Source: Amylostereum areolatum | Lineage: Eukaryota; Basidiomycota; Agaricomycetes; Russulales; Stereaceae | Direction of reading: 5' to 3' | Length of the DNA stretch: 64,000 nt | Assembly (NCBI GenBank): GCA_012932865.1 | Contig: SAXG01000103.1 | Span: forward strand, 1-64,000 | Shown here: positions 45,786-55,649 of the stretch, piece by piece | Position numbering within the stretch: position 1 is the first letter of the stretch | Layout: every line of letters starts with the position of its first letter | Made by a program: the position numbers and the translations under genes | The notes under the pieces: model-generated | What the model was told of the DNA's origin: nothing | Databases searched by the model: none | The model's input: only the letters and a program-made list of their open reading frames with translations

Positions 45786-47420
45786 CTTCGCAATCATGCC
45801 AAGGCCCCCATATACAAACTCCCCCACGAAGTCCTGGAGCTCATTACTCGTCTCTTTCGTGATATCGATTTCGGCTACCACGGAAGACCACGCCTGCCTC
45901 CAACTTACAGTCCTCGCCGCTGGCCCTTCTGGACTCGGATCACTCATGTCTTCCGGCGGTGGCGCTACCTCGCTATATTGGACCCTCGTTTGTGGACAAA
46001 CATCGTCAACTACGAGGACGACTGGATACTCCGGTTTCAAGATCGCTCTTCGCCCATGCCCATAGACATCAGTCTGAACCTCGCGGTACACTTCCAGCCG
46101 CTCCTGCTCAACACCATACAGCAGTATCACTCCCGCATTCGAAGTCTTTACATTGAACGTCCACACGATGAAATCCCCGCGTTCCTTTCCCACCTGAGCT
46201 GACCAGCACCTCTCCTCGAGAACCTGAGCATTACGAGATCGAGAAGATCCCCCGACCCTGTGGCTGTATTCACATTGGACGACACAATATTCGGTGGACA
46301 TGCCCCCCGCCTTCGTAGTTTGCATCTCTCCCACAATATCACCATCAACACATCAACACCTTTGGTGTCCGCTTCGCTGGAAGACCTTCATATATCTTCG
46401 AACGCCACGACTTCAAGCGGCCTGGCGCGCCTCCTTCGCAAGAGTCCCAACCTTCGCACGCTGCACTACTATTATCTTAATCTTGCAGAAGCTCCGCAGG
46501 ACCTAGAGAATGACCAAGCGAAAAAGAATGCAGGCTACATCGAGCTTCCTCATTTACGCATTCTTCGTTTGGATACAAATCACGATGAGGCCGCGGGACG
46601 CCTCCTGTCGCGCCTGGTCGTTCCTTCTCTTAAAGTCTTCGCTGCGGATCTCTTCATTGCTTCGGAGTGGGAGGCGAACATAGACAGCGTCTTTCTACCC
46701 AGCATCGGTTCCATCATGCGCGAAATGCAGCGTGTCGATGGTCCACTTCACAGCGCCAGGCTTTGCGTACTCATATGTCGTGACGGCCCACACGAAGAAA
46801 CATTGTCCATATCGGGATGGCTCGGTGCAGGTCAAGGAATATCCAGGAATGTTTGGGATCCGTCGTCGGAATCTCGTGTATTCTTCCTCTCGTTCACTGC
46901 ATTCATGCAGGCTCTCGGCCTTGCTGAGATCCATAGGTTATGCTTCCAGCGCCTCCCCTTCGAAGACATCGTCACTCTGACGATAGAACTGCCCTATGCC
47001 CACCCATCGGAAGATTGGGTTCGTATTCTCCGGCCCCTTCAACGCGTCGAGCTCCTCAAGGTCGATGGCACATTGATGAATGTGTTCCGCGCCATCGCGT
47101 TCGGAGCAACCTTTTCGGAGTCTCTGGACATGGATCTACAAGACGCGCCCCCTCTCTTTCCCAAGCTTTCCGAGTTGATCATCGCCAATTATCGCATCAA
47201 CGGCGGCGGCGGTTCACTGCGCGAGATGCTACGCACCATAGCGGAAAGGCGGCATTCGTCCGGGACGACGCTGCGGATCGCGTTCCAAAATTGCACGAAG
47301 TACTCGGAAGCCATAGACAAGGCTCTTGTGGGACTCGCGGAGGTTTCGTGGGACAGCGTCCGGTTTTGGGACGACCCTGAAGAGGACGAGGATGAAGATT
47401 GGCTCTGGTTCATGCGCTAG
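45786..47420 (+). pseudogene. F-box/LRR gene with two in-frame stops
   Basis: One open frame continues across TAG (45783) and TGA (46200-46202). Between the stops: RNHAKAPIYKLPHEVLELIT, ITHVFRRWRYLAILDPRLW and a helix-rich stretch. After TGA: PAPLLENLSITRS, leucine-rich repeats (RLRSLHLSHNI; LEDLHISSN; HLRILRLDTNHD), and a typical F-box C-terminus with an acidic end at 47420. Nothing else is disturbed, and in the family these positions hold ordinary residues, so both stops look like single nonsense changes. The first coding exons come from an LSM4-like segment instead of a normal F-box N-terminus. A product from an internal ATG, such as 46260, would lack the F-box. Confidence 0.8.
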
Positions 47421-47922
47421 GAGCGGATGTTGGGCAACCGCAAGCTCCTTTCAAATTCCATCGCATGTGCAGGTTTATGGAACACTAATTTCACTTTCAG
47501 CACCGGCACCAGAGCCTGAGGAAAGCGTATGTCGAGAACTTGAGGAGCGTCTGTAATCCCCTATCCTGAGTCGTGTAGTTTCGACTGGATGGAGGAGGTC
47601 CCAGGCTGGGTTGGATTGGACTTCTGAGTTGCGAATTCCGCGTCCTTCGCTTGTAACATACCACTTGTAAAAATGCACACTTCACAGTCCCGCCCGTGTG
47701 TCGAAGTGCCCCAGATTCCTCCCTTTCGAATTTTGAAGTCCTGTCGATGACTTCACGCCGCGCCGCGCCGGTGGCGCCTGATCATGAACTTGCACGCGTC
47801 GACGTCGCGAGGCGTCGCGGCAGAGGCTAGATCTTTGCTACTTTCCACTTCAACCGCCATCTTCCCCCACCCCCAACTCTCGCCCCAGGTCCTCCGTGAG
47901 GGCTCTCACGAAACGAAAAATC
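47421..47922. other. Intergenic
   Basis: No gene is seen; this is the promoter region of LSM4. Confidence 0.5.
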
Positions 47923-48624
47923 ATGGTGCGCGCGCTCCAGATCCCCCGAAAACGTGCGCCACGCTGATCCCCGCCCACCAAAAAGCTCCCGCTCTCCCTC
48001 CTCAACGCGGCGCAGAACAAGCCCATGGTGCGCGCCCCGCCTCTCCGCTTTTCGTCGTCCGATTCTCCTCTCACGCTGGTATCTCCCTCCTCCCCATTTC
48101 CCCCGAACACAGCTGGTGGAGCTCAAAAACGGCGAGACGTTCAACGGCCACCTCGTCAACTGCGACAACTTCATGAACATCACCCTGCGCGAGGTCTACC
48201 AGACCAACCCCGAGGCCGACCGCTTCTGGAAGGTCAAGGAGTGCTACATCCGCGGCAGCACGGTGCGCGCCGTTCCTTCCCTCCCTCCCTCCTTCCCTCC
48301 CTCCTTTCATCCATCCCTCCTCTCGCATCCTGGCCGTGGCGCAATCGCTGAGCGGGGCTGTGTAGATCAAGTATCTGCGCGTGCCGGATCAGCTGCTGGA
48401 CGCGGTGAAGGACGAGCAGGTGCGCGCGCGCGAGGCGGGCAAGGGCATGCGCGGGGGCATGGCCGCCGGGGGGCGCGGACGGGGCGGTCTTCCGCCGAGA
48501 GGTGCGTTCGTCCATCGCGCGTGGTTCCCGCGCGCTGAGGCGGCCTGTCTTTTTGTTCGCAGGTCGTGGTATGCCGCGCGGCGGGCCGATACGCGGGGGA
48601 CGCGGGCGGGGACGAGGAATGTGA
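47923..48624 (+). CDS. lsm4: U6 snRNA-associated Sm-like protein LSM4
   Basis: Five exons (47923-47925, 47986-48027, 48113-48262, 48366-48501, 48563-48624) give 130 aa. The first exon is just the ATG. The Sm1 motif ([20 protein letters not shown]) and Sm2 motif ([15 protein letters not shown]) are complete, followed by the RGG-rich tail usual for LSM4. LSM4 is part of the Lsm2-8 ring on U6 snRNA (splicing) and the Lsm1-7 ring (mRNA decay); its RGG tail helps P-body assembly. A diverged copy lies about 2.4 kb upstream at 45.4 kb with identical intron positions. Confidence 0.93.
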
Positions 48625-49067
48625 GGTGGCCGCGTGGGGCGGGGGGGTGACTCTGATTTTGCGTCGAGGCCTGGCCTGGGTGTGTGTGCGTTCCATATCG
48701 CTTGTTTGTACTTTCCCCCTTCGTCTCGTGTAATGCTGCTTCTTTCGCATCCTGCGCGTTCATCGGCACCGAAACATCGTCCGTATCCAAACATCCAGCC
48801 GCATCACTGGCGCCCGTCTTGCTCGCCTTGCACCTGTCTATGTTCAGAAGGCTCGTCCGGCCAGGAGCAAGAGTGTGATTCAACCAGGTAGGGTACAACT
48901 CCGTGCAGAGCGCTGATAGCCATCATACTTACATAGATATCCCCAGCTCTCAGTCACGCATGCGCGGTTAGGAAATGACAATATATTCAGGTAGAGTGTG
49001 CTCGTGGTACACCGTGACGCGCCTGACGCTGATACTTATCGCGCAAAGATAACTTACATCTGCCCCA
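48625..49067. other. Convergent intergenic region
   Basis: No gene is seen between LSM4 and the F-box/LRR gene, whose 3' ends face each other. Confidence 0.5.
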
Positions 49068-51039
49068 CTATACCCACCGATCGCTCACCTCCTCCACCAG
49101 AAGCTTCAATCGCATCTCCCCGCCCGGATCCGGCTCCTGTATCCACTTCCCCTAACCCCAAGGACCCGTCAGCCCCACATACGCGCCCTTCGCCCGGTAC
49201 AAGAAGTAAAAGGGGAGGGGGAAACACTCACGATGTACATGTGCGGGCCCATGGACAGCGTCCGGATGGACGTCCGGAGCATCAACGCCTCCGCGTCCTT
49301 CTTTTCGAACGGGTTCGAGGGCGAGCGGGGCGCGGGGGGCAGGTTGCTCCAATCGGCGGTCGTGAGCGCGATCGAGTCCGGCAGCCAGGTGACGTGCAGC
49401 TTGAGCGAGCGGAGCTGGTGCGCCTGCGCGATGACATGCTCGATCGAAGCCTGCCAAACACCGTTAAGCCTTCTGGTCTCCGATATAGCGGAGGAGGACG
49501 AGGAGGGGGGCGATAGAACGCACCGAGTCCCGGCTGACGACCGCGCACGACAGCGCCTCCAGCCGCGGAAACTTGGCGCACACGCACGCGACGTCCTCGT
49601 GCGTGAGCTGGGACATGTTCACGAGGAACGTGCGGAGGGTGGTGCCCTGGGTGTGCGCGAGGTCGAGGAGAAAGTGGCGCGGGATGCGCATCTGGCCCTG
49701 GGTGGAGAACGCGTTGAGCGTGAAGGACTCGAGGGACGGGCGCGGGATGAGCTGGCGGAGCCACTGCCACAGCTGCCGCGGGCCTTGGAGGTCGACCGAG
49801 CTCGTGCGCACGGTGAGATGGCGGAGGCGGGGCAAGGGCGCGTGCGCGTCCAGCGCGGGGCGGAGGAGGCCCGCGCCGAGGTATTCGGTGTCGAGCGCGA
49901 GGAGGTTGGGCACGCAGGTGAGGATGTCGTGCATGGACGCGCTCGGCGCGCCTTTGAGCCGCAGATCGCGGAGGAGGGGCAGCTGCGAGAGCACGGAGAT
50001 GAGGATCGTCGCGGGCACGCCTGCGCAGCGCTGCAAAGGCGGGGGGGGGAGGGGTCAGAGTTCGAGCGTCGAGCGGTCGGCAGAGGGAGGGGAGGGGACG
50101 AGCGGGACGTACCCCGAGTTCGAGCTCGGTCAGGGTGCCGCCGAGCCTGTCGGCCCAGCCCTGGAGGACGCGGGGGGGACCCTCCATGCACCATATTGCG
50201 ACTTTGTGGAGGCCGGTGAGGGCGTTGAGGGAGGCCCAGGCGCGCACGCCGAGGTCGCTGTAGGTGCGGATGGTGAGGGAGCGGAAGGGGATGCGTTTGA
50301 GGACGTGGAGGAAGGCTTCGAAGGTTTCGGGGGAGGAGGACATGTCGTCGCTCCAGGTGAACGAGTACAGGTTGTCGCACAGTGAGAGCGCCTTGAGCAC
50401 GACGGCGGTCATGGCGGGGTCGCGGTGCATCGCACCTGGAGGGTAAATAGGGCAGGTCAGCGTGCGGGAACGGGGCCGGGAGGAGGAGAGGGGGGACCCA
50501 ACCTGACGGAGCGTGGAACGGTCTCCAAACGCATGCACACCTGCTGAGTACGATTGAGCGATGCGTCCCCGCCGCCAGGTTCGTCAAGGGCCCCCAAGTA
50601 GAAGATGACGAAGAAAAAGACGGGGAGCGCACCTATCTCGCGGACGTGGCGGACGTGGCGCGCCAGGCTCGGTTTGCGGAGGATGGTGACGGCGGGGTGG
50701 AAGGCTTCGGTCTGGCGCTAAAAGGGCAGAGCACGGACGATGAGGACGGGTGCGCGGGAGCGAAGGGAGCGAAGGAGGAGGCGGACCAGCTTGTATTCAC
50801 CCTTGGTGCGTGCGTCGGTGTCGAGGGTGCGGTAGAGGAGGGGGGGTGGCGGCGTGGTTGAAGTCCCAGCTGGTGAGGGAGGCGGCGTGGAGATCACGGC
50901 GATCGGAGAGCTGCTGGAGGACGGCGTAGACGATGTCGACGGGGACTCGGGCGGGGTGGAAGGACATCGTGGCCGGGTCCTGGGCGATGTCGATGTCGAG
51001 GGCGATGTCGAGGGCGATGTCGAGGGCGGGTCCGAGCAT
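49068..51039 (-). CDS. F-box/LRR protein with an apparent frameshift
   Basis: From ATG 51039 (or 50967) the N-terminus has an F-box-like block (VPVDIVYAVLQQLSDRRDLH, then SLTSWDFNHAATP). The middle exons are leucine-rich (FEAFLHVLKRIPFRSLTI; LRDLRLKGAPSASM; LPRLRHLTVRTSSVDL). The last exon ends KLLVEEVSDRWV at 49068. The family is the 'R.P.V..L' type of agaricomycete F-box/LRR proteins. The frame is lost after AATP at a run of seven G on the plus strand (50840-50846); with six it continues as LLYRTLDTDARTK. The intron before RQTEAFHPAVTIL is not resolved. Three copies of a 12-bp unit near 50985-51035 encode an ALDI repeat. Confidence 0.7.
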
Positions 51040-51906
51040 GGCGCTCACTTATAAAGCCAGGCTGGTGAGACCGGTCGGTTCCGCGAGAGCGCATTGCGCA
51101 GGGCGGCTGGCGTGCGAGGGCGCGCGTGGGGGGGTGGCCTGCCCGACGAGGCCGAGCTCTATCATGATAATCTGACAAAGATGCAGGAACAAGTTGGTTT
51201 AGGGCAGGTTTAAAGTTCCCGTCGGTCCCAGGGGGGATACCTCGCAAGGTCCACCCATGACGGTGTCGCCACAGCATCCAACGTAGCGTTTTTCGTTAAA
51301 AAAGAATACAGCGTCTACAGTTTGTAGGTAATCCTCGGTATACGGCGCCCATCGTCGTATGTGGGTATCTCTCCCAGTTTCAAGCAACCGTTTCACACTG
51401 CATGTGCCGAAGTGGCCAGGAGCCCAGGCAACTTCTGTCGTCGCAAACGGTCGGTGCATTTCTTGATCTGACCTGCACAGTGCTTGCTCCGAAACCGGGA
51501 CGCAAAAACTCCACGGCGCCAGAGCAACTTTGCAGCGAGATCGCGTGCACGCGTGACATATTCGCCGTTGTGGAGGGGAAATATAGTGTCTGTAGTACCT
51601 GGAAGTCGAGGTACATAGGTCATCCGTCCCTTGGGGGAAAGCACTCGTTTGTAAGTATATGGATTCAAATGTTTGTAGTGGTTCCCTTGTCCACTTCAAT
51701 GCCAATGAACCGTTCCAACCACGACGTACCACAGTTGAGCGGGAAGGCAACGTTCAACGTTCAACGTTCAATGTTCAATGTTCAATGCCAAGATCTTCCT
51801 ACATACTCTCAGGGTCGAACGTTGACTTGCAAAGCACAATGAGGGGGCCGAGGTGCAAAAAAAGGTTGGCAGCTTGATTTGTATCCAAACGGCCCTTCCT
51901 TCTTCT
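51040..51906. other. Intergenic, with heptad repeat
   Basis: This contains a TATA-like TTTATAAG element (about 51048-51055, minus) for the F-box gene. The minus-strand open frames at 51199-51750 have no recognisable content. A heptanucleotide repeat lies at 51748-51788. Confidence 0.4.
51748..51788. repeat. Tandem heptamer AACGTTC/AATGTTC
   Basis: About five tandem 7-bp units; the first three read AACGTTC and the last ones AATGTTC, a C to T change in a CpG. Confidence 0.8.
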
Positions 51907-53213
51907 TCACACCTGACTGACCTCGACCCTCCGCCCCTCCCTCGCGCTCACCTTGATCGCCTCGACGTGCTGGTGCAGCCCGACCGCGTCCTCGAACGTC
52001 GGATACACCCCGCCCGCGTCCGCCCCCTTCGCGAACTCGGCCCACGCCCGGCCCGTGTTCGAGCCCAGCACCGCGTTCTCCGCGGCCAGATCGACCGGCG
52101 CGCCGTTGAGGAACACGCGCTCGACGCCGTGCACCTGCGGCGCGAGCGAGCGGTCGCTCTCCACGCGGATCTGGCCCTGCGTGCCCTCGACGACGAGCGC
52201 GAGCGCGGGCGGCGCGTTCTGCGCCGGCGGCGCGGACGCGAGCGTGCGCCAGCTCGCGGTGAGGAGCGCGCCGGAGTCGGCGAGGGTGCCCGTGAACGCC
52301 CACTGGTCGGGCACTTGCACGGGCACGAACTGGCTCTCCGCGTCGGGCGCGTCGGCGGAGGCCGCGACTTTGACCGTGGGGATGGTGGTGGCCGTGGTGG
52401 CGCTGACCGAGGCCAGAGGCCCCAGCGCGTAGAGGATGAAGGAGAGGTTGTGGCCGATCAGGATGTCGGGGAAGGTGGCACCTGCAGAGGGAGGATCGTG
52501 AGCCGGGGGCGATGGCGGGTGGTGTACGCGTGTACGCACCGTTCTCAGGGTAGATGGCGTATAGCCCTGCGGGTGTCGTCCACGGGGAGTAGAAGGGCAG
52601 GCTCGGGTCCTTCCACGCAAGCTGGGAAATGCGAGTCTAATAAGCTGCAAGCAGGGTGCGTGAACAACAAGGCACTCACCCAGCTCGCAGATAAAACCTT
52701 CCCGATCTTCCCTTCCGCAATCCATTCCTTTATCTGTGCCAAAGTACCCGCATCAACGCCGCCCAAAAAAGAATGCGATGGCCGTCGTACCTTGCGGATG
52801 GCGGGCACCTGCCAGCTCTGCAGGCCCACGATCGTCTTCACGCCCTTCTCCCGCGCGGCTTGCGCGATTTCCCTCGCCTCCGCGAGGCCGTTCCCGAGGG
52901 GCCACTCGACAAACACGTCCTTCCCCTTCGCGATCGCGGGGAGGACGGCCTTCTTGTGGTCGGGGGCCTTCACGGACACGACGACGAGGTCGACGTTCGG
53001 ATCGCCGGCGATCGCGTCCGTCGCGCCGTGGTACGCGCGCGCCGCGCCGTACTTCTCCGCCGAGGCCTTCGCGGACGCTTCGGAGGAGGTCGAGACGGCG
53101 GTGAGCGCGTATTTGGACGCGAGGTCGGGGTGCGCGAGCGGGGCGTGGAGAGCGGTGGCGGCCCAGCCGCCGGTGGCGGAGAGGCCTACGAAGCCGATCT
53201 TGATGGGAGACAT
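51907..53213 (-). CDS. Gfo/Idh/MocA oxidoreductase, Gal80-like
   Basis: Minus-strand exons 53213-52791, 52727-52680, 52621-52540 and 52481-51907 give 375 aa. The N-terminal Rossmann half starts IKIGFVGLSATGGWAA and continues to a segment resembling DLVVVSVKAPDHKKAVLPAI. GKDVFVEWPLG is the motif where Lys is often replaced in Gal80-like proteins (here VEWPLG instead of EKP). The C-terminal sheet domain (VTASWRTLASAP-like) follows. The missing EKP lysine suggests a regulatory or atypical role rather than a standard dehydrogenase, as in Gal80. A TATA-like box (TTTATAAA, about 53280-53288) is about 70 bp upstream. The frame is intact. Confidence 0.85.
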
Positions 53214-53280
53214 GTGGGTGGTGCTCTGGGAAGGGGGATTCGAGGGCTGGGGAATTGGGAGGAGACCGTCGGATGCGTCC

Positions 53281-53288
53281 GGTTTATA
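53281..53288 (-). promoter_or_regulatory. TATA box of the oxidoreductase gene
   Basis: TTTATAAA about 70 bp upstream of the ATG at 53213, read on the minus strand. Confidence 0.5.
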
Positions 53289-53289
53289 A

Positions 53290-53849
53290 AGCACGGCCGC
53301 GCCACGATGGGGTACGGCGTGCTTTCATCCGGTGGGTGCGCAATTCGAACCTCTCTACGATCAGTCATGACGGTGAGCGGCGATAGGTCCATCCTCAGCA
53401 GCAGGAACCTGGAAGAAACTCACCATCTCCCATGACGAGGGACTTCACAATCGCAGGCGTGGGAGGTGGAAGAGAAATAGATTTGTAAAGATTCGCGTCA
53501 ATTGAGGCTTGGTCATAGTCGCCGTTGGGCGTATGCCCGACCATCGGCGTTAACACGTACTCAGCACGTGAATCGATCAACAAGACGCGCGTCTCGAGAC
53601 GCGGTTGCACTCCTTCCGCGTTGTCCAGGACATCCCTGATCGGCCTTCGTTCCCGCTGTCTGTCAGGAATCACTGTCAAAGGGCCCCCCTCGTCGGGGCG
53701 ATTGTCTGAATATAAGCTTGGAAAACTTGAAGGAGGTATGCCACTCTCCGTCGTTGTATGTTTGTATGTAGTGTCCGTTGACCGCTCGGACTTCCAAGTT
53801 GAACCAATCCGACTGTACTACACTGGGTGCAAATCCCCCTTTTGAATGG
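53290..53849. other. Intergenic
   Basis: A 94-codon minus-strand frame (53679-53395) has no recognised family. I see no other gene. Confidence 0.35.
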
Positions 53850-54640
53850 TTGAAATAGTTGACAAATTTTGATTAAAAGGCAGCCAGTTTTTATCCAATT
53901 TATTGCAGGTTAAGTTAATGCAAATATGTTAAATGAAGGTCACATGTTTCCAAGGTGAAAAAGTGGATGGAAAATCATGACTATCTTTTAAGCTTTGGCT
54001 CCCATTATCCTGAAATATGCCATCAGTTTGATTACAATATGCTCTGATACAATTTCAGACTAAATTGAGGAAGACATGAATTGGTGCGGGGTAAATCTTT
54101 CACTACTTGGGACTACAAGGCTGTTTTTATTCTCCAATCTTCTTTGCATAAATTGTAGAGGAAGGGAAGACTTTGTCCAAGTGGGTTTATCATTGGAAAA
54201 GATCAAGCAATGTCGAGAACTTTGGACACCTCTTGTTACCAAGATGCTTCAAGGTTTTGGGGCAAAAATGACCATGGGAAATTGTGAACAGGAAGGATGG
54301 CTAAATGATCATATTTTCCTTGCCTATTGAAGATGGAAAAGGCACAATACTGAATGTAGCATACCTCATCCCATATTCTTGTAATATAAGTAGAAGGAAA
54401 ATTGAAGGATAAAGATTGGAAAGATGTAGATGTCTACCCACTTCGTTCCAGCATGTTATGTGGGTGGATCATTGCAGATGGATTCCTACACCATTTTTCC
54501 CACCGAAATCATGATGGAAATAACCTCAAGGTTTCCATACTGTTCAGAGAAGGAAATTGAAGACTAAACGTGAAAGAACTTACAAATTTGGCGCAGCCAA
54601 TGATTGAAAAAGGTGTGGATGATCATAACCATTGATTTAT
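53850..54640. other. AT-rich island
   Basis: About 790 bp with base composition clearly unlike its surroundings: long A/T runs, TTTGATT, AATTTATT and few CG dinucleotides. Many short frames are broken by stops. The only 80-codon frame (54076-54330) contains EDFVQVGLSLEKIKQCRELW and matches nothing I know. It could be a decayed transposon, a transferred fragment or mitochondrial-like DNA. No terminal repeats were found. Confidence 0.5.
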
Positions 54641-54814
54641 GTTGTACACGGGATTAAACGGAGGAGAAATCATTGACTTCTCAACCGACTCGGTGGTCAT
54701 CTGTTACATCGGCAGAAAGCATTGGCTCAGGATCTGGCTCCTCGATGACCCGCGCGTGCACGGAGGAGCTCAAGCGCAGGGGGTAGGACAGAGGGCATGC
54801 CGGAGGCGGATGCG

Positions 54815-54833
54815 AGGTCGGTCACTATGATTC
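54815..54833. repeat. 19-bp direct repeat, copy 1
   Basis: AGGTCGGTCACTATGATTC occurs here and at 63762-63780, about 9 kb away. It ends 38 bp before the orphan transposon end. Confidence 0.6.
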
Positions 54834-54871
54834 GAGCGGAAGGAAGACGCGGATGGAATGCGAGGTTGGCC

Positions 54872-54926
54872 TAGTCTCCCAGAGGCAGACGAGATAATTC
54901 GTCAACACTTCTCGGGCTCAGGATCC
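54872..54926 (+). repeat. Orphan left end of the RecQ/DUF6589 element
   Basis: 55 bp identical at 51 positions to 3305-3359, with no gap. Similarity starts at the TAGTCT terminus and stops abruptly after GGATCC. The subterminal hairpin GACGAGATAATTCGTC is kept. No right end or 8-bp duplication was found nearby. Confidence 0.75.
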
Positions 54927-54969
54927 GGTTGGCCCACCTCGCGCACGTACTGAGTGTGACACTTTTCCC

Positions 54970-55646
54970 ATGCCACAGCCGACCATTCTCTCTGAATCTC
55001 CACCGCCTCCTCCCCCATTCGTCATCGTATCACCTCCCGACCTTGCCTCTCCCTAGACGTGAACCTGGCCGCGCCGTACCCCGTCCTTTCACCCCCATTG
55101 GCCATGCCCGTCGCCCGCGCCCGCCTCCTACCACATCTTCTCGTCGACCAGCCCCTTCCTGCCTCCTACACGCGGCGCTCCCAGTCCCCCTCACGAAACG
55201 ATAGCACCCATATTCACGCCTCGGTCGCTCCTCCCGTACGTACCTCGTTTGCGCCGTCGGGCGTGTTTCTGACGCCTCGGACGGTCAGGTCCGTGACACG
55301 CTCAGCGGGGTGCACAAATCGGCTACGTCTGGCCAACCTCCTCCACAACGTCTTCGTTATGCTCGTTTCGGTCCACGGCTTCGACATTGTTCAGGAATGC
55401 CATGTAGTGGAGGTCGTGTCAGTAGTCCGCGTCGAACCAGAATGGCAATGTTGTGCTACAGCGATCGCGGGGAGTCTGACAGCCATAGCGAGCGAAGAGT
55501 ATCGCAGCCGCTATGTGCGTCTATGGCTTAGATGAGGCAGAGCGTGATACAGAGACAGACAGCGAAGATGTGCAGGTCCTGTGTGACAAGGCAGTACGAC
55601 AGCGGCCCCGAGAATCATCCGTGCGACGGAAATGAAGGCAGTCGTG
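54970..55646 (+). other. Coding-like stretch, unresolved
   Basis: A proline-rich start (MPQPTILSESPPPPPPF at 54973) and a later acidic tail (DEAERDTETDSEDVQVL, ending about 55646) suggest a gene with introns, but stops and frame changes prevent a model. Not recognised. It may be a degraded gene. Confidence 0.25.
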
Positions 55647-55649
55647 GGG

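Noticed and set aside
49282..50632. Several 300-400-codon frames on both strands over the F-box/LRR gene
   Set aside because: Arg/Pro-rich frame shadows of one GC-rich coding strand.
54076..54330. 84-codon frame in the AT-rich island as a real gene
   Set aside because: AT-rich DNA should have many stops but a single short frame is expected by chance; no motif.
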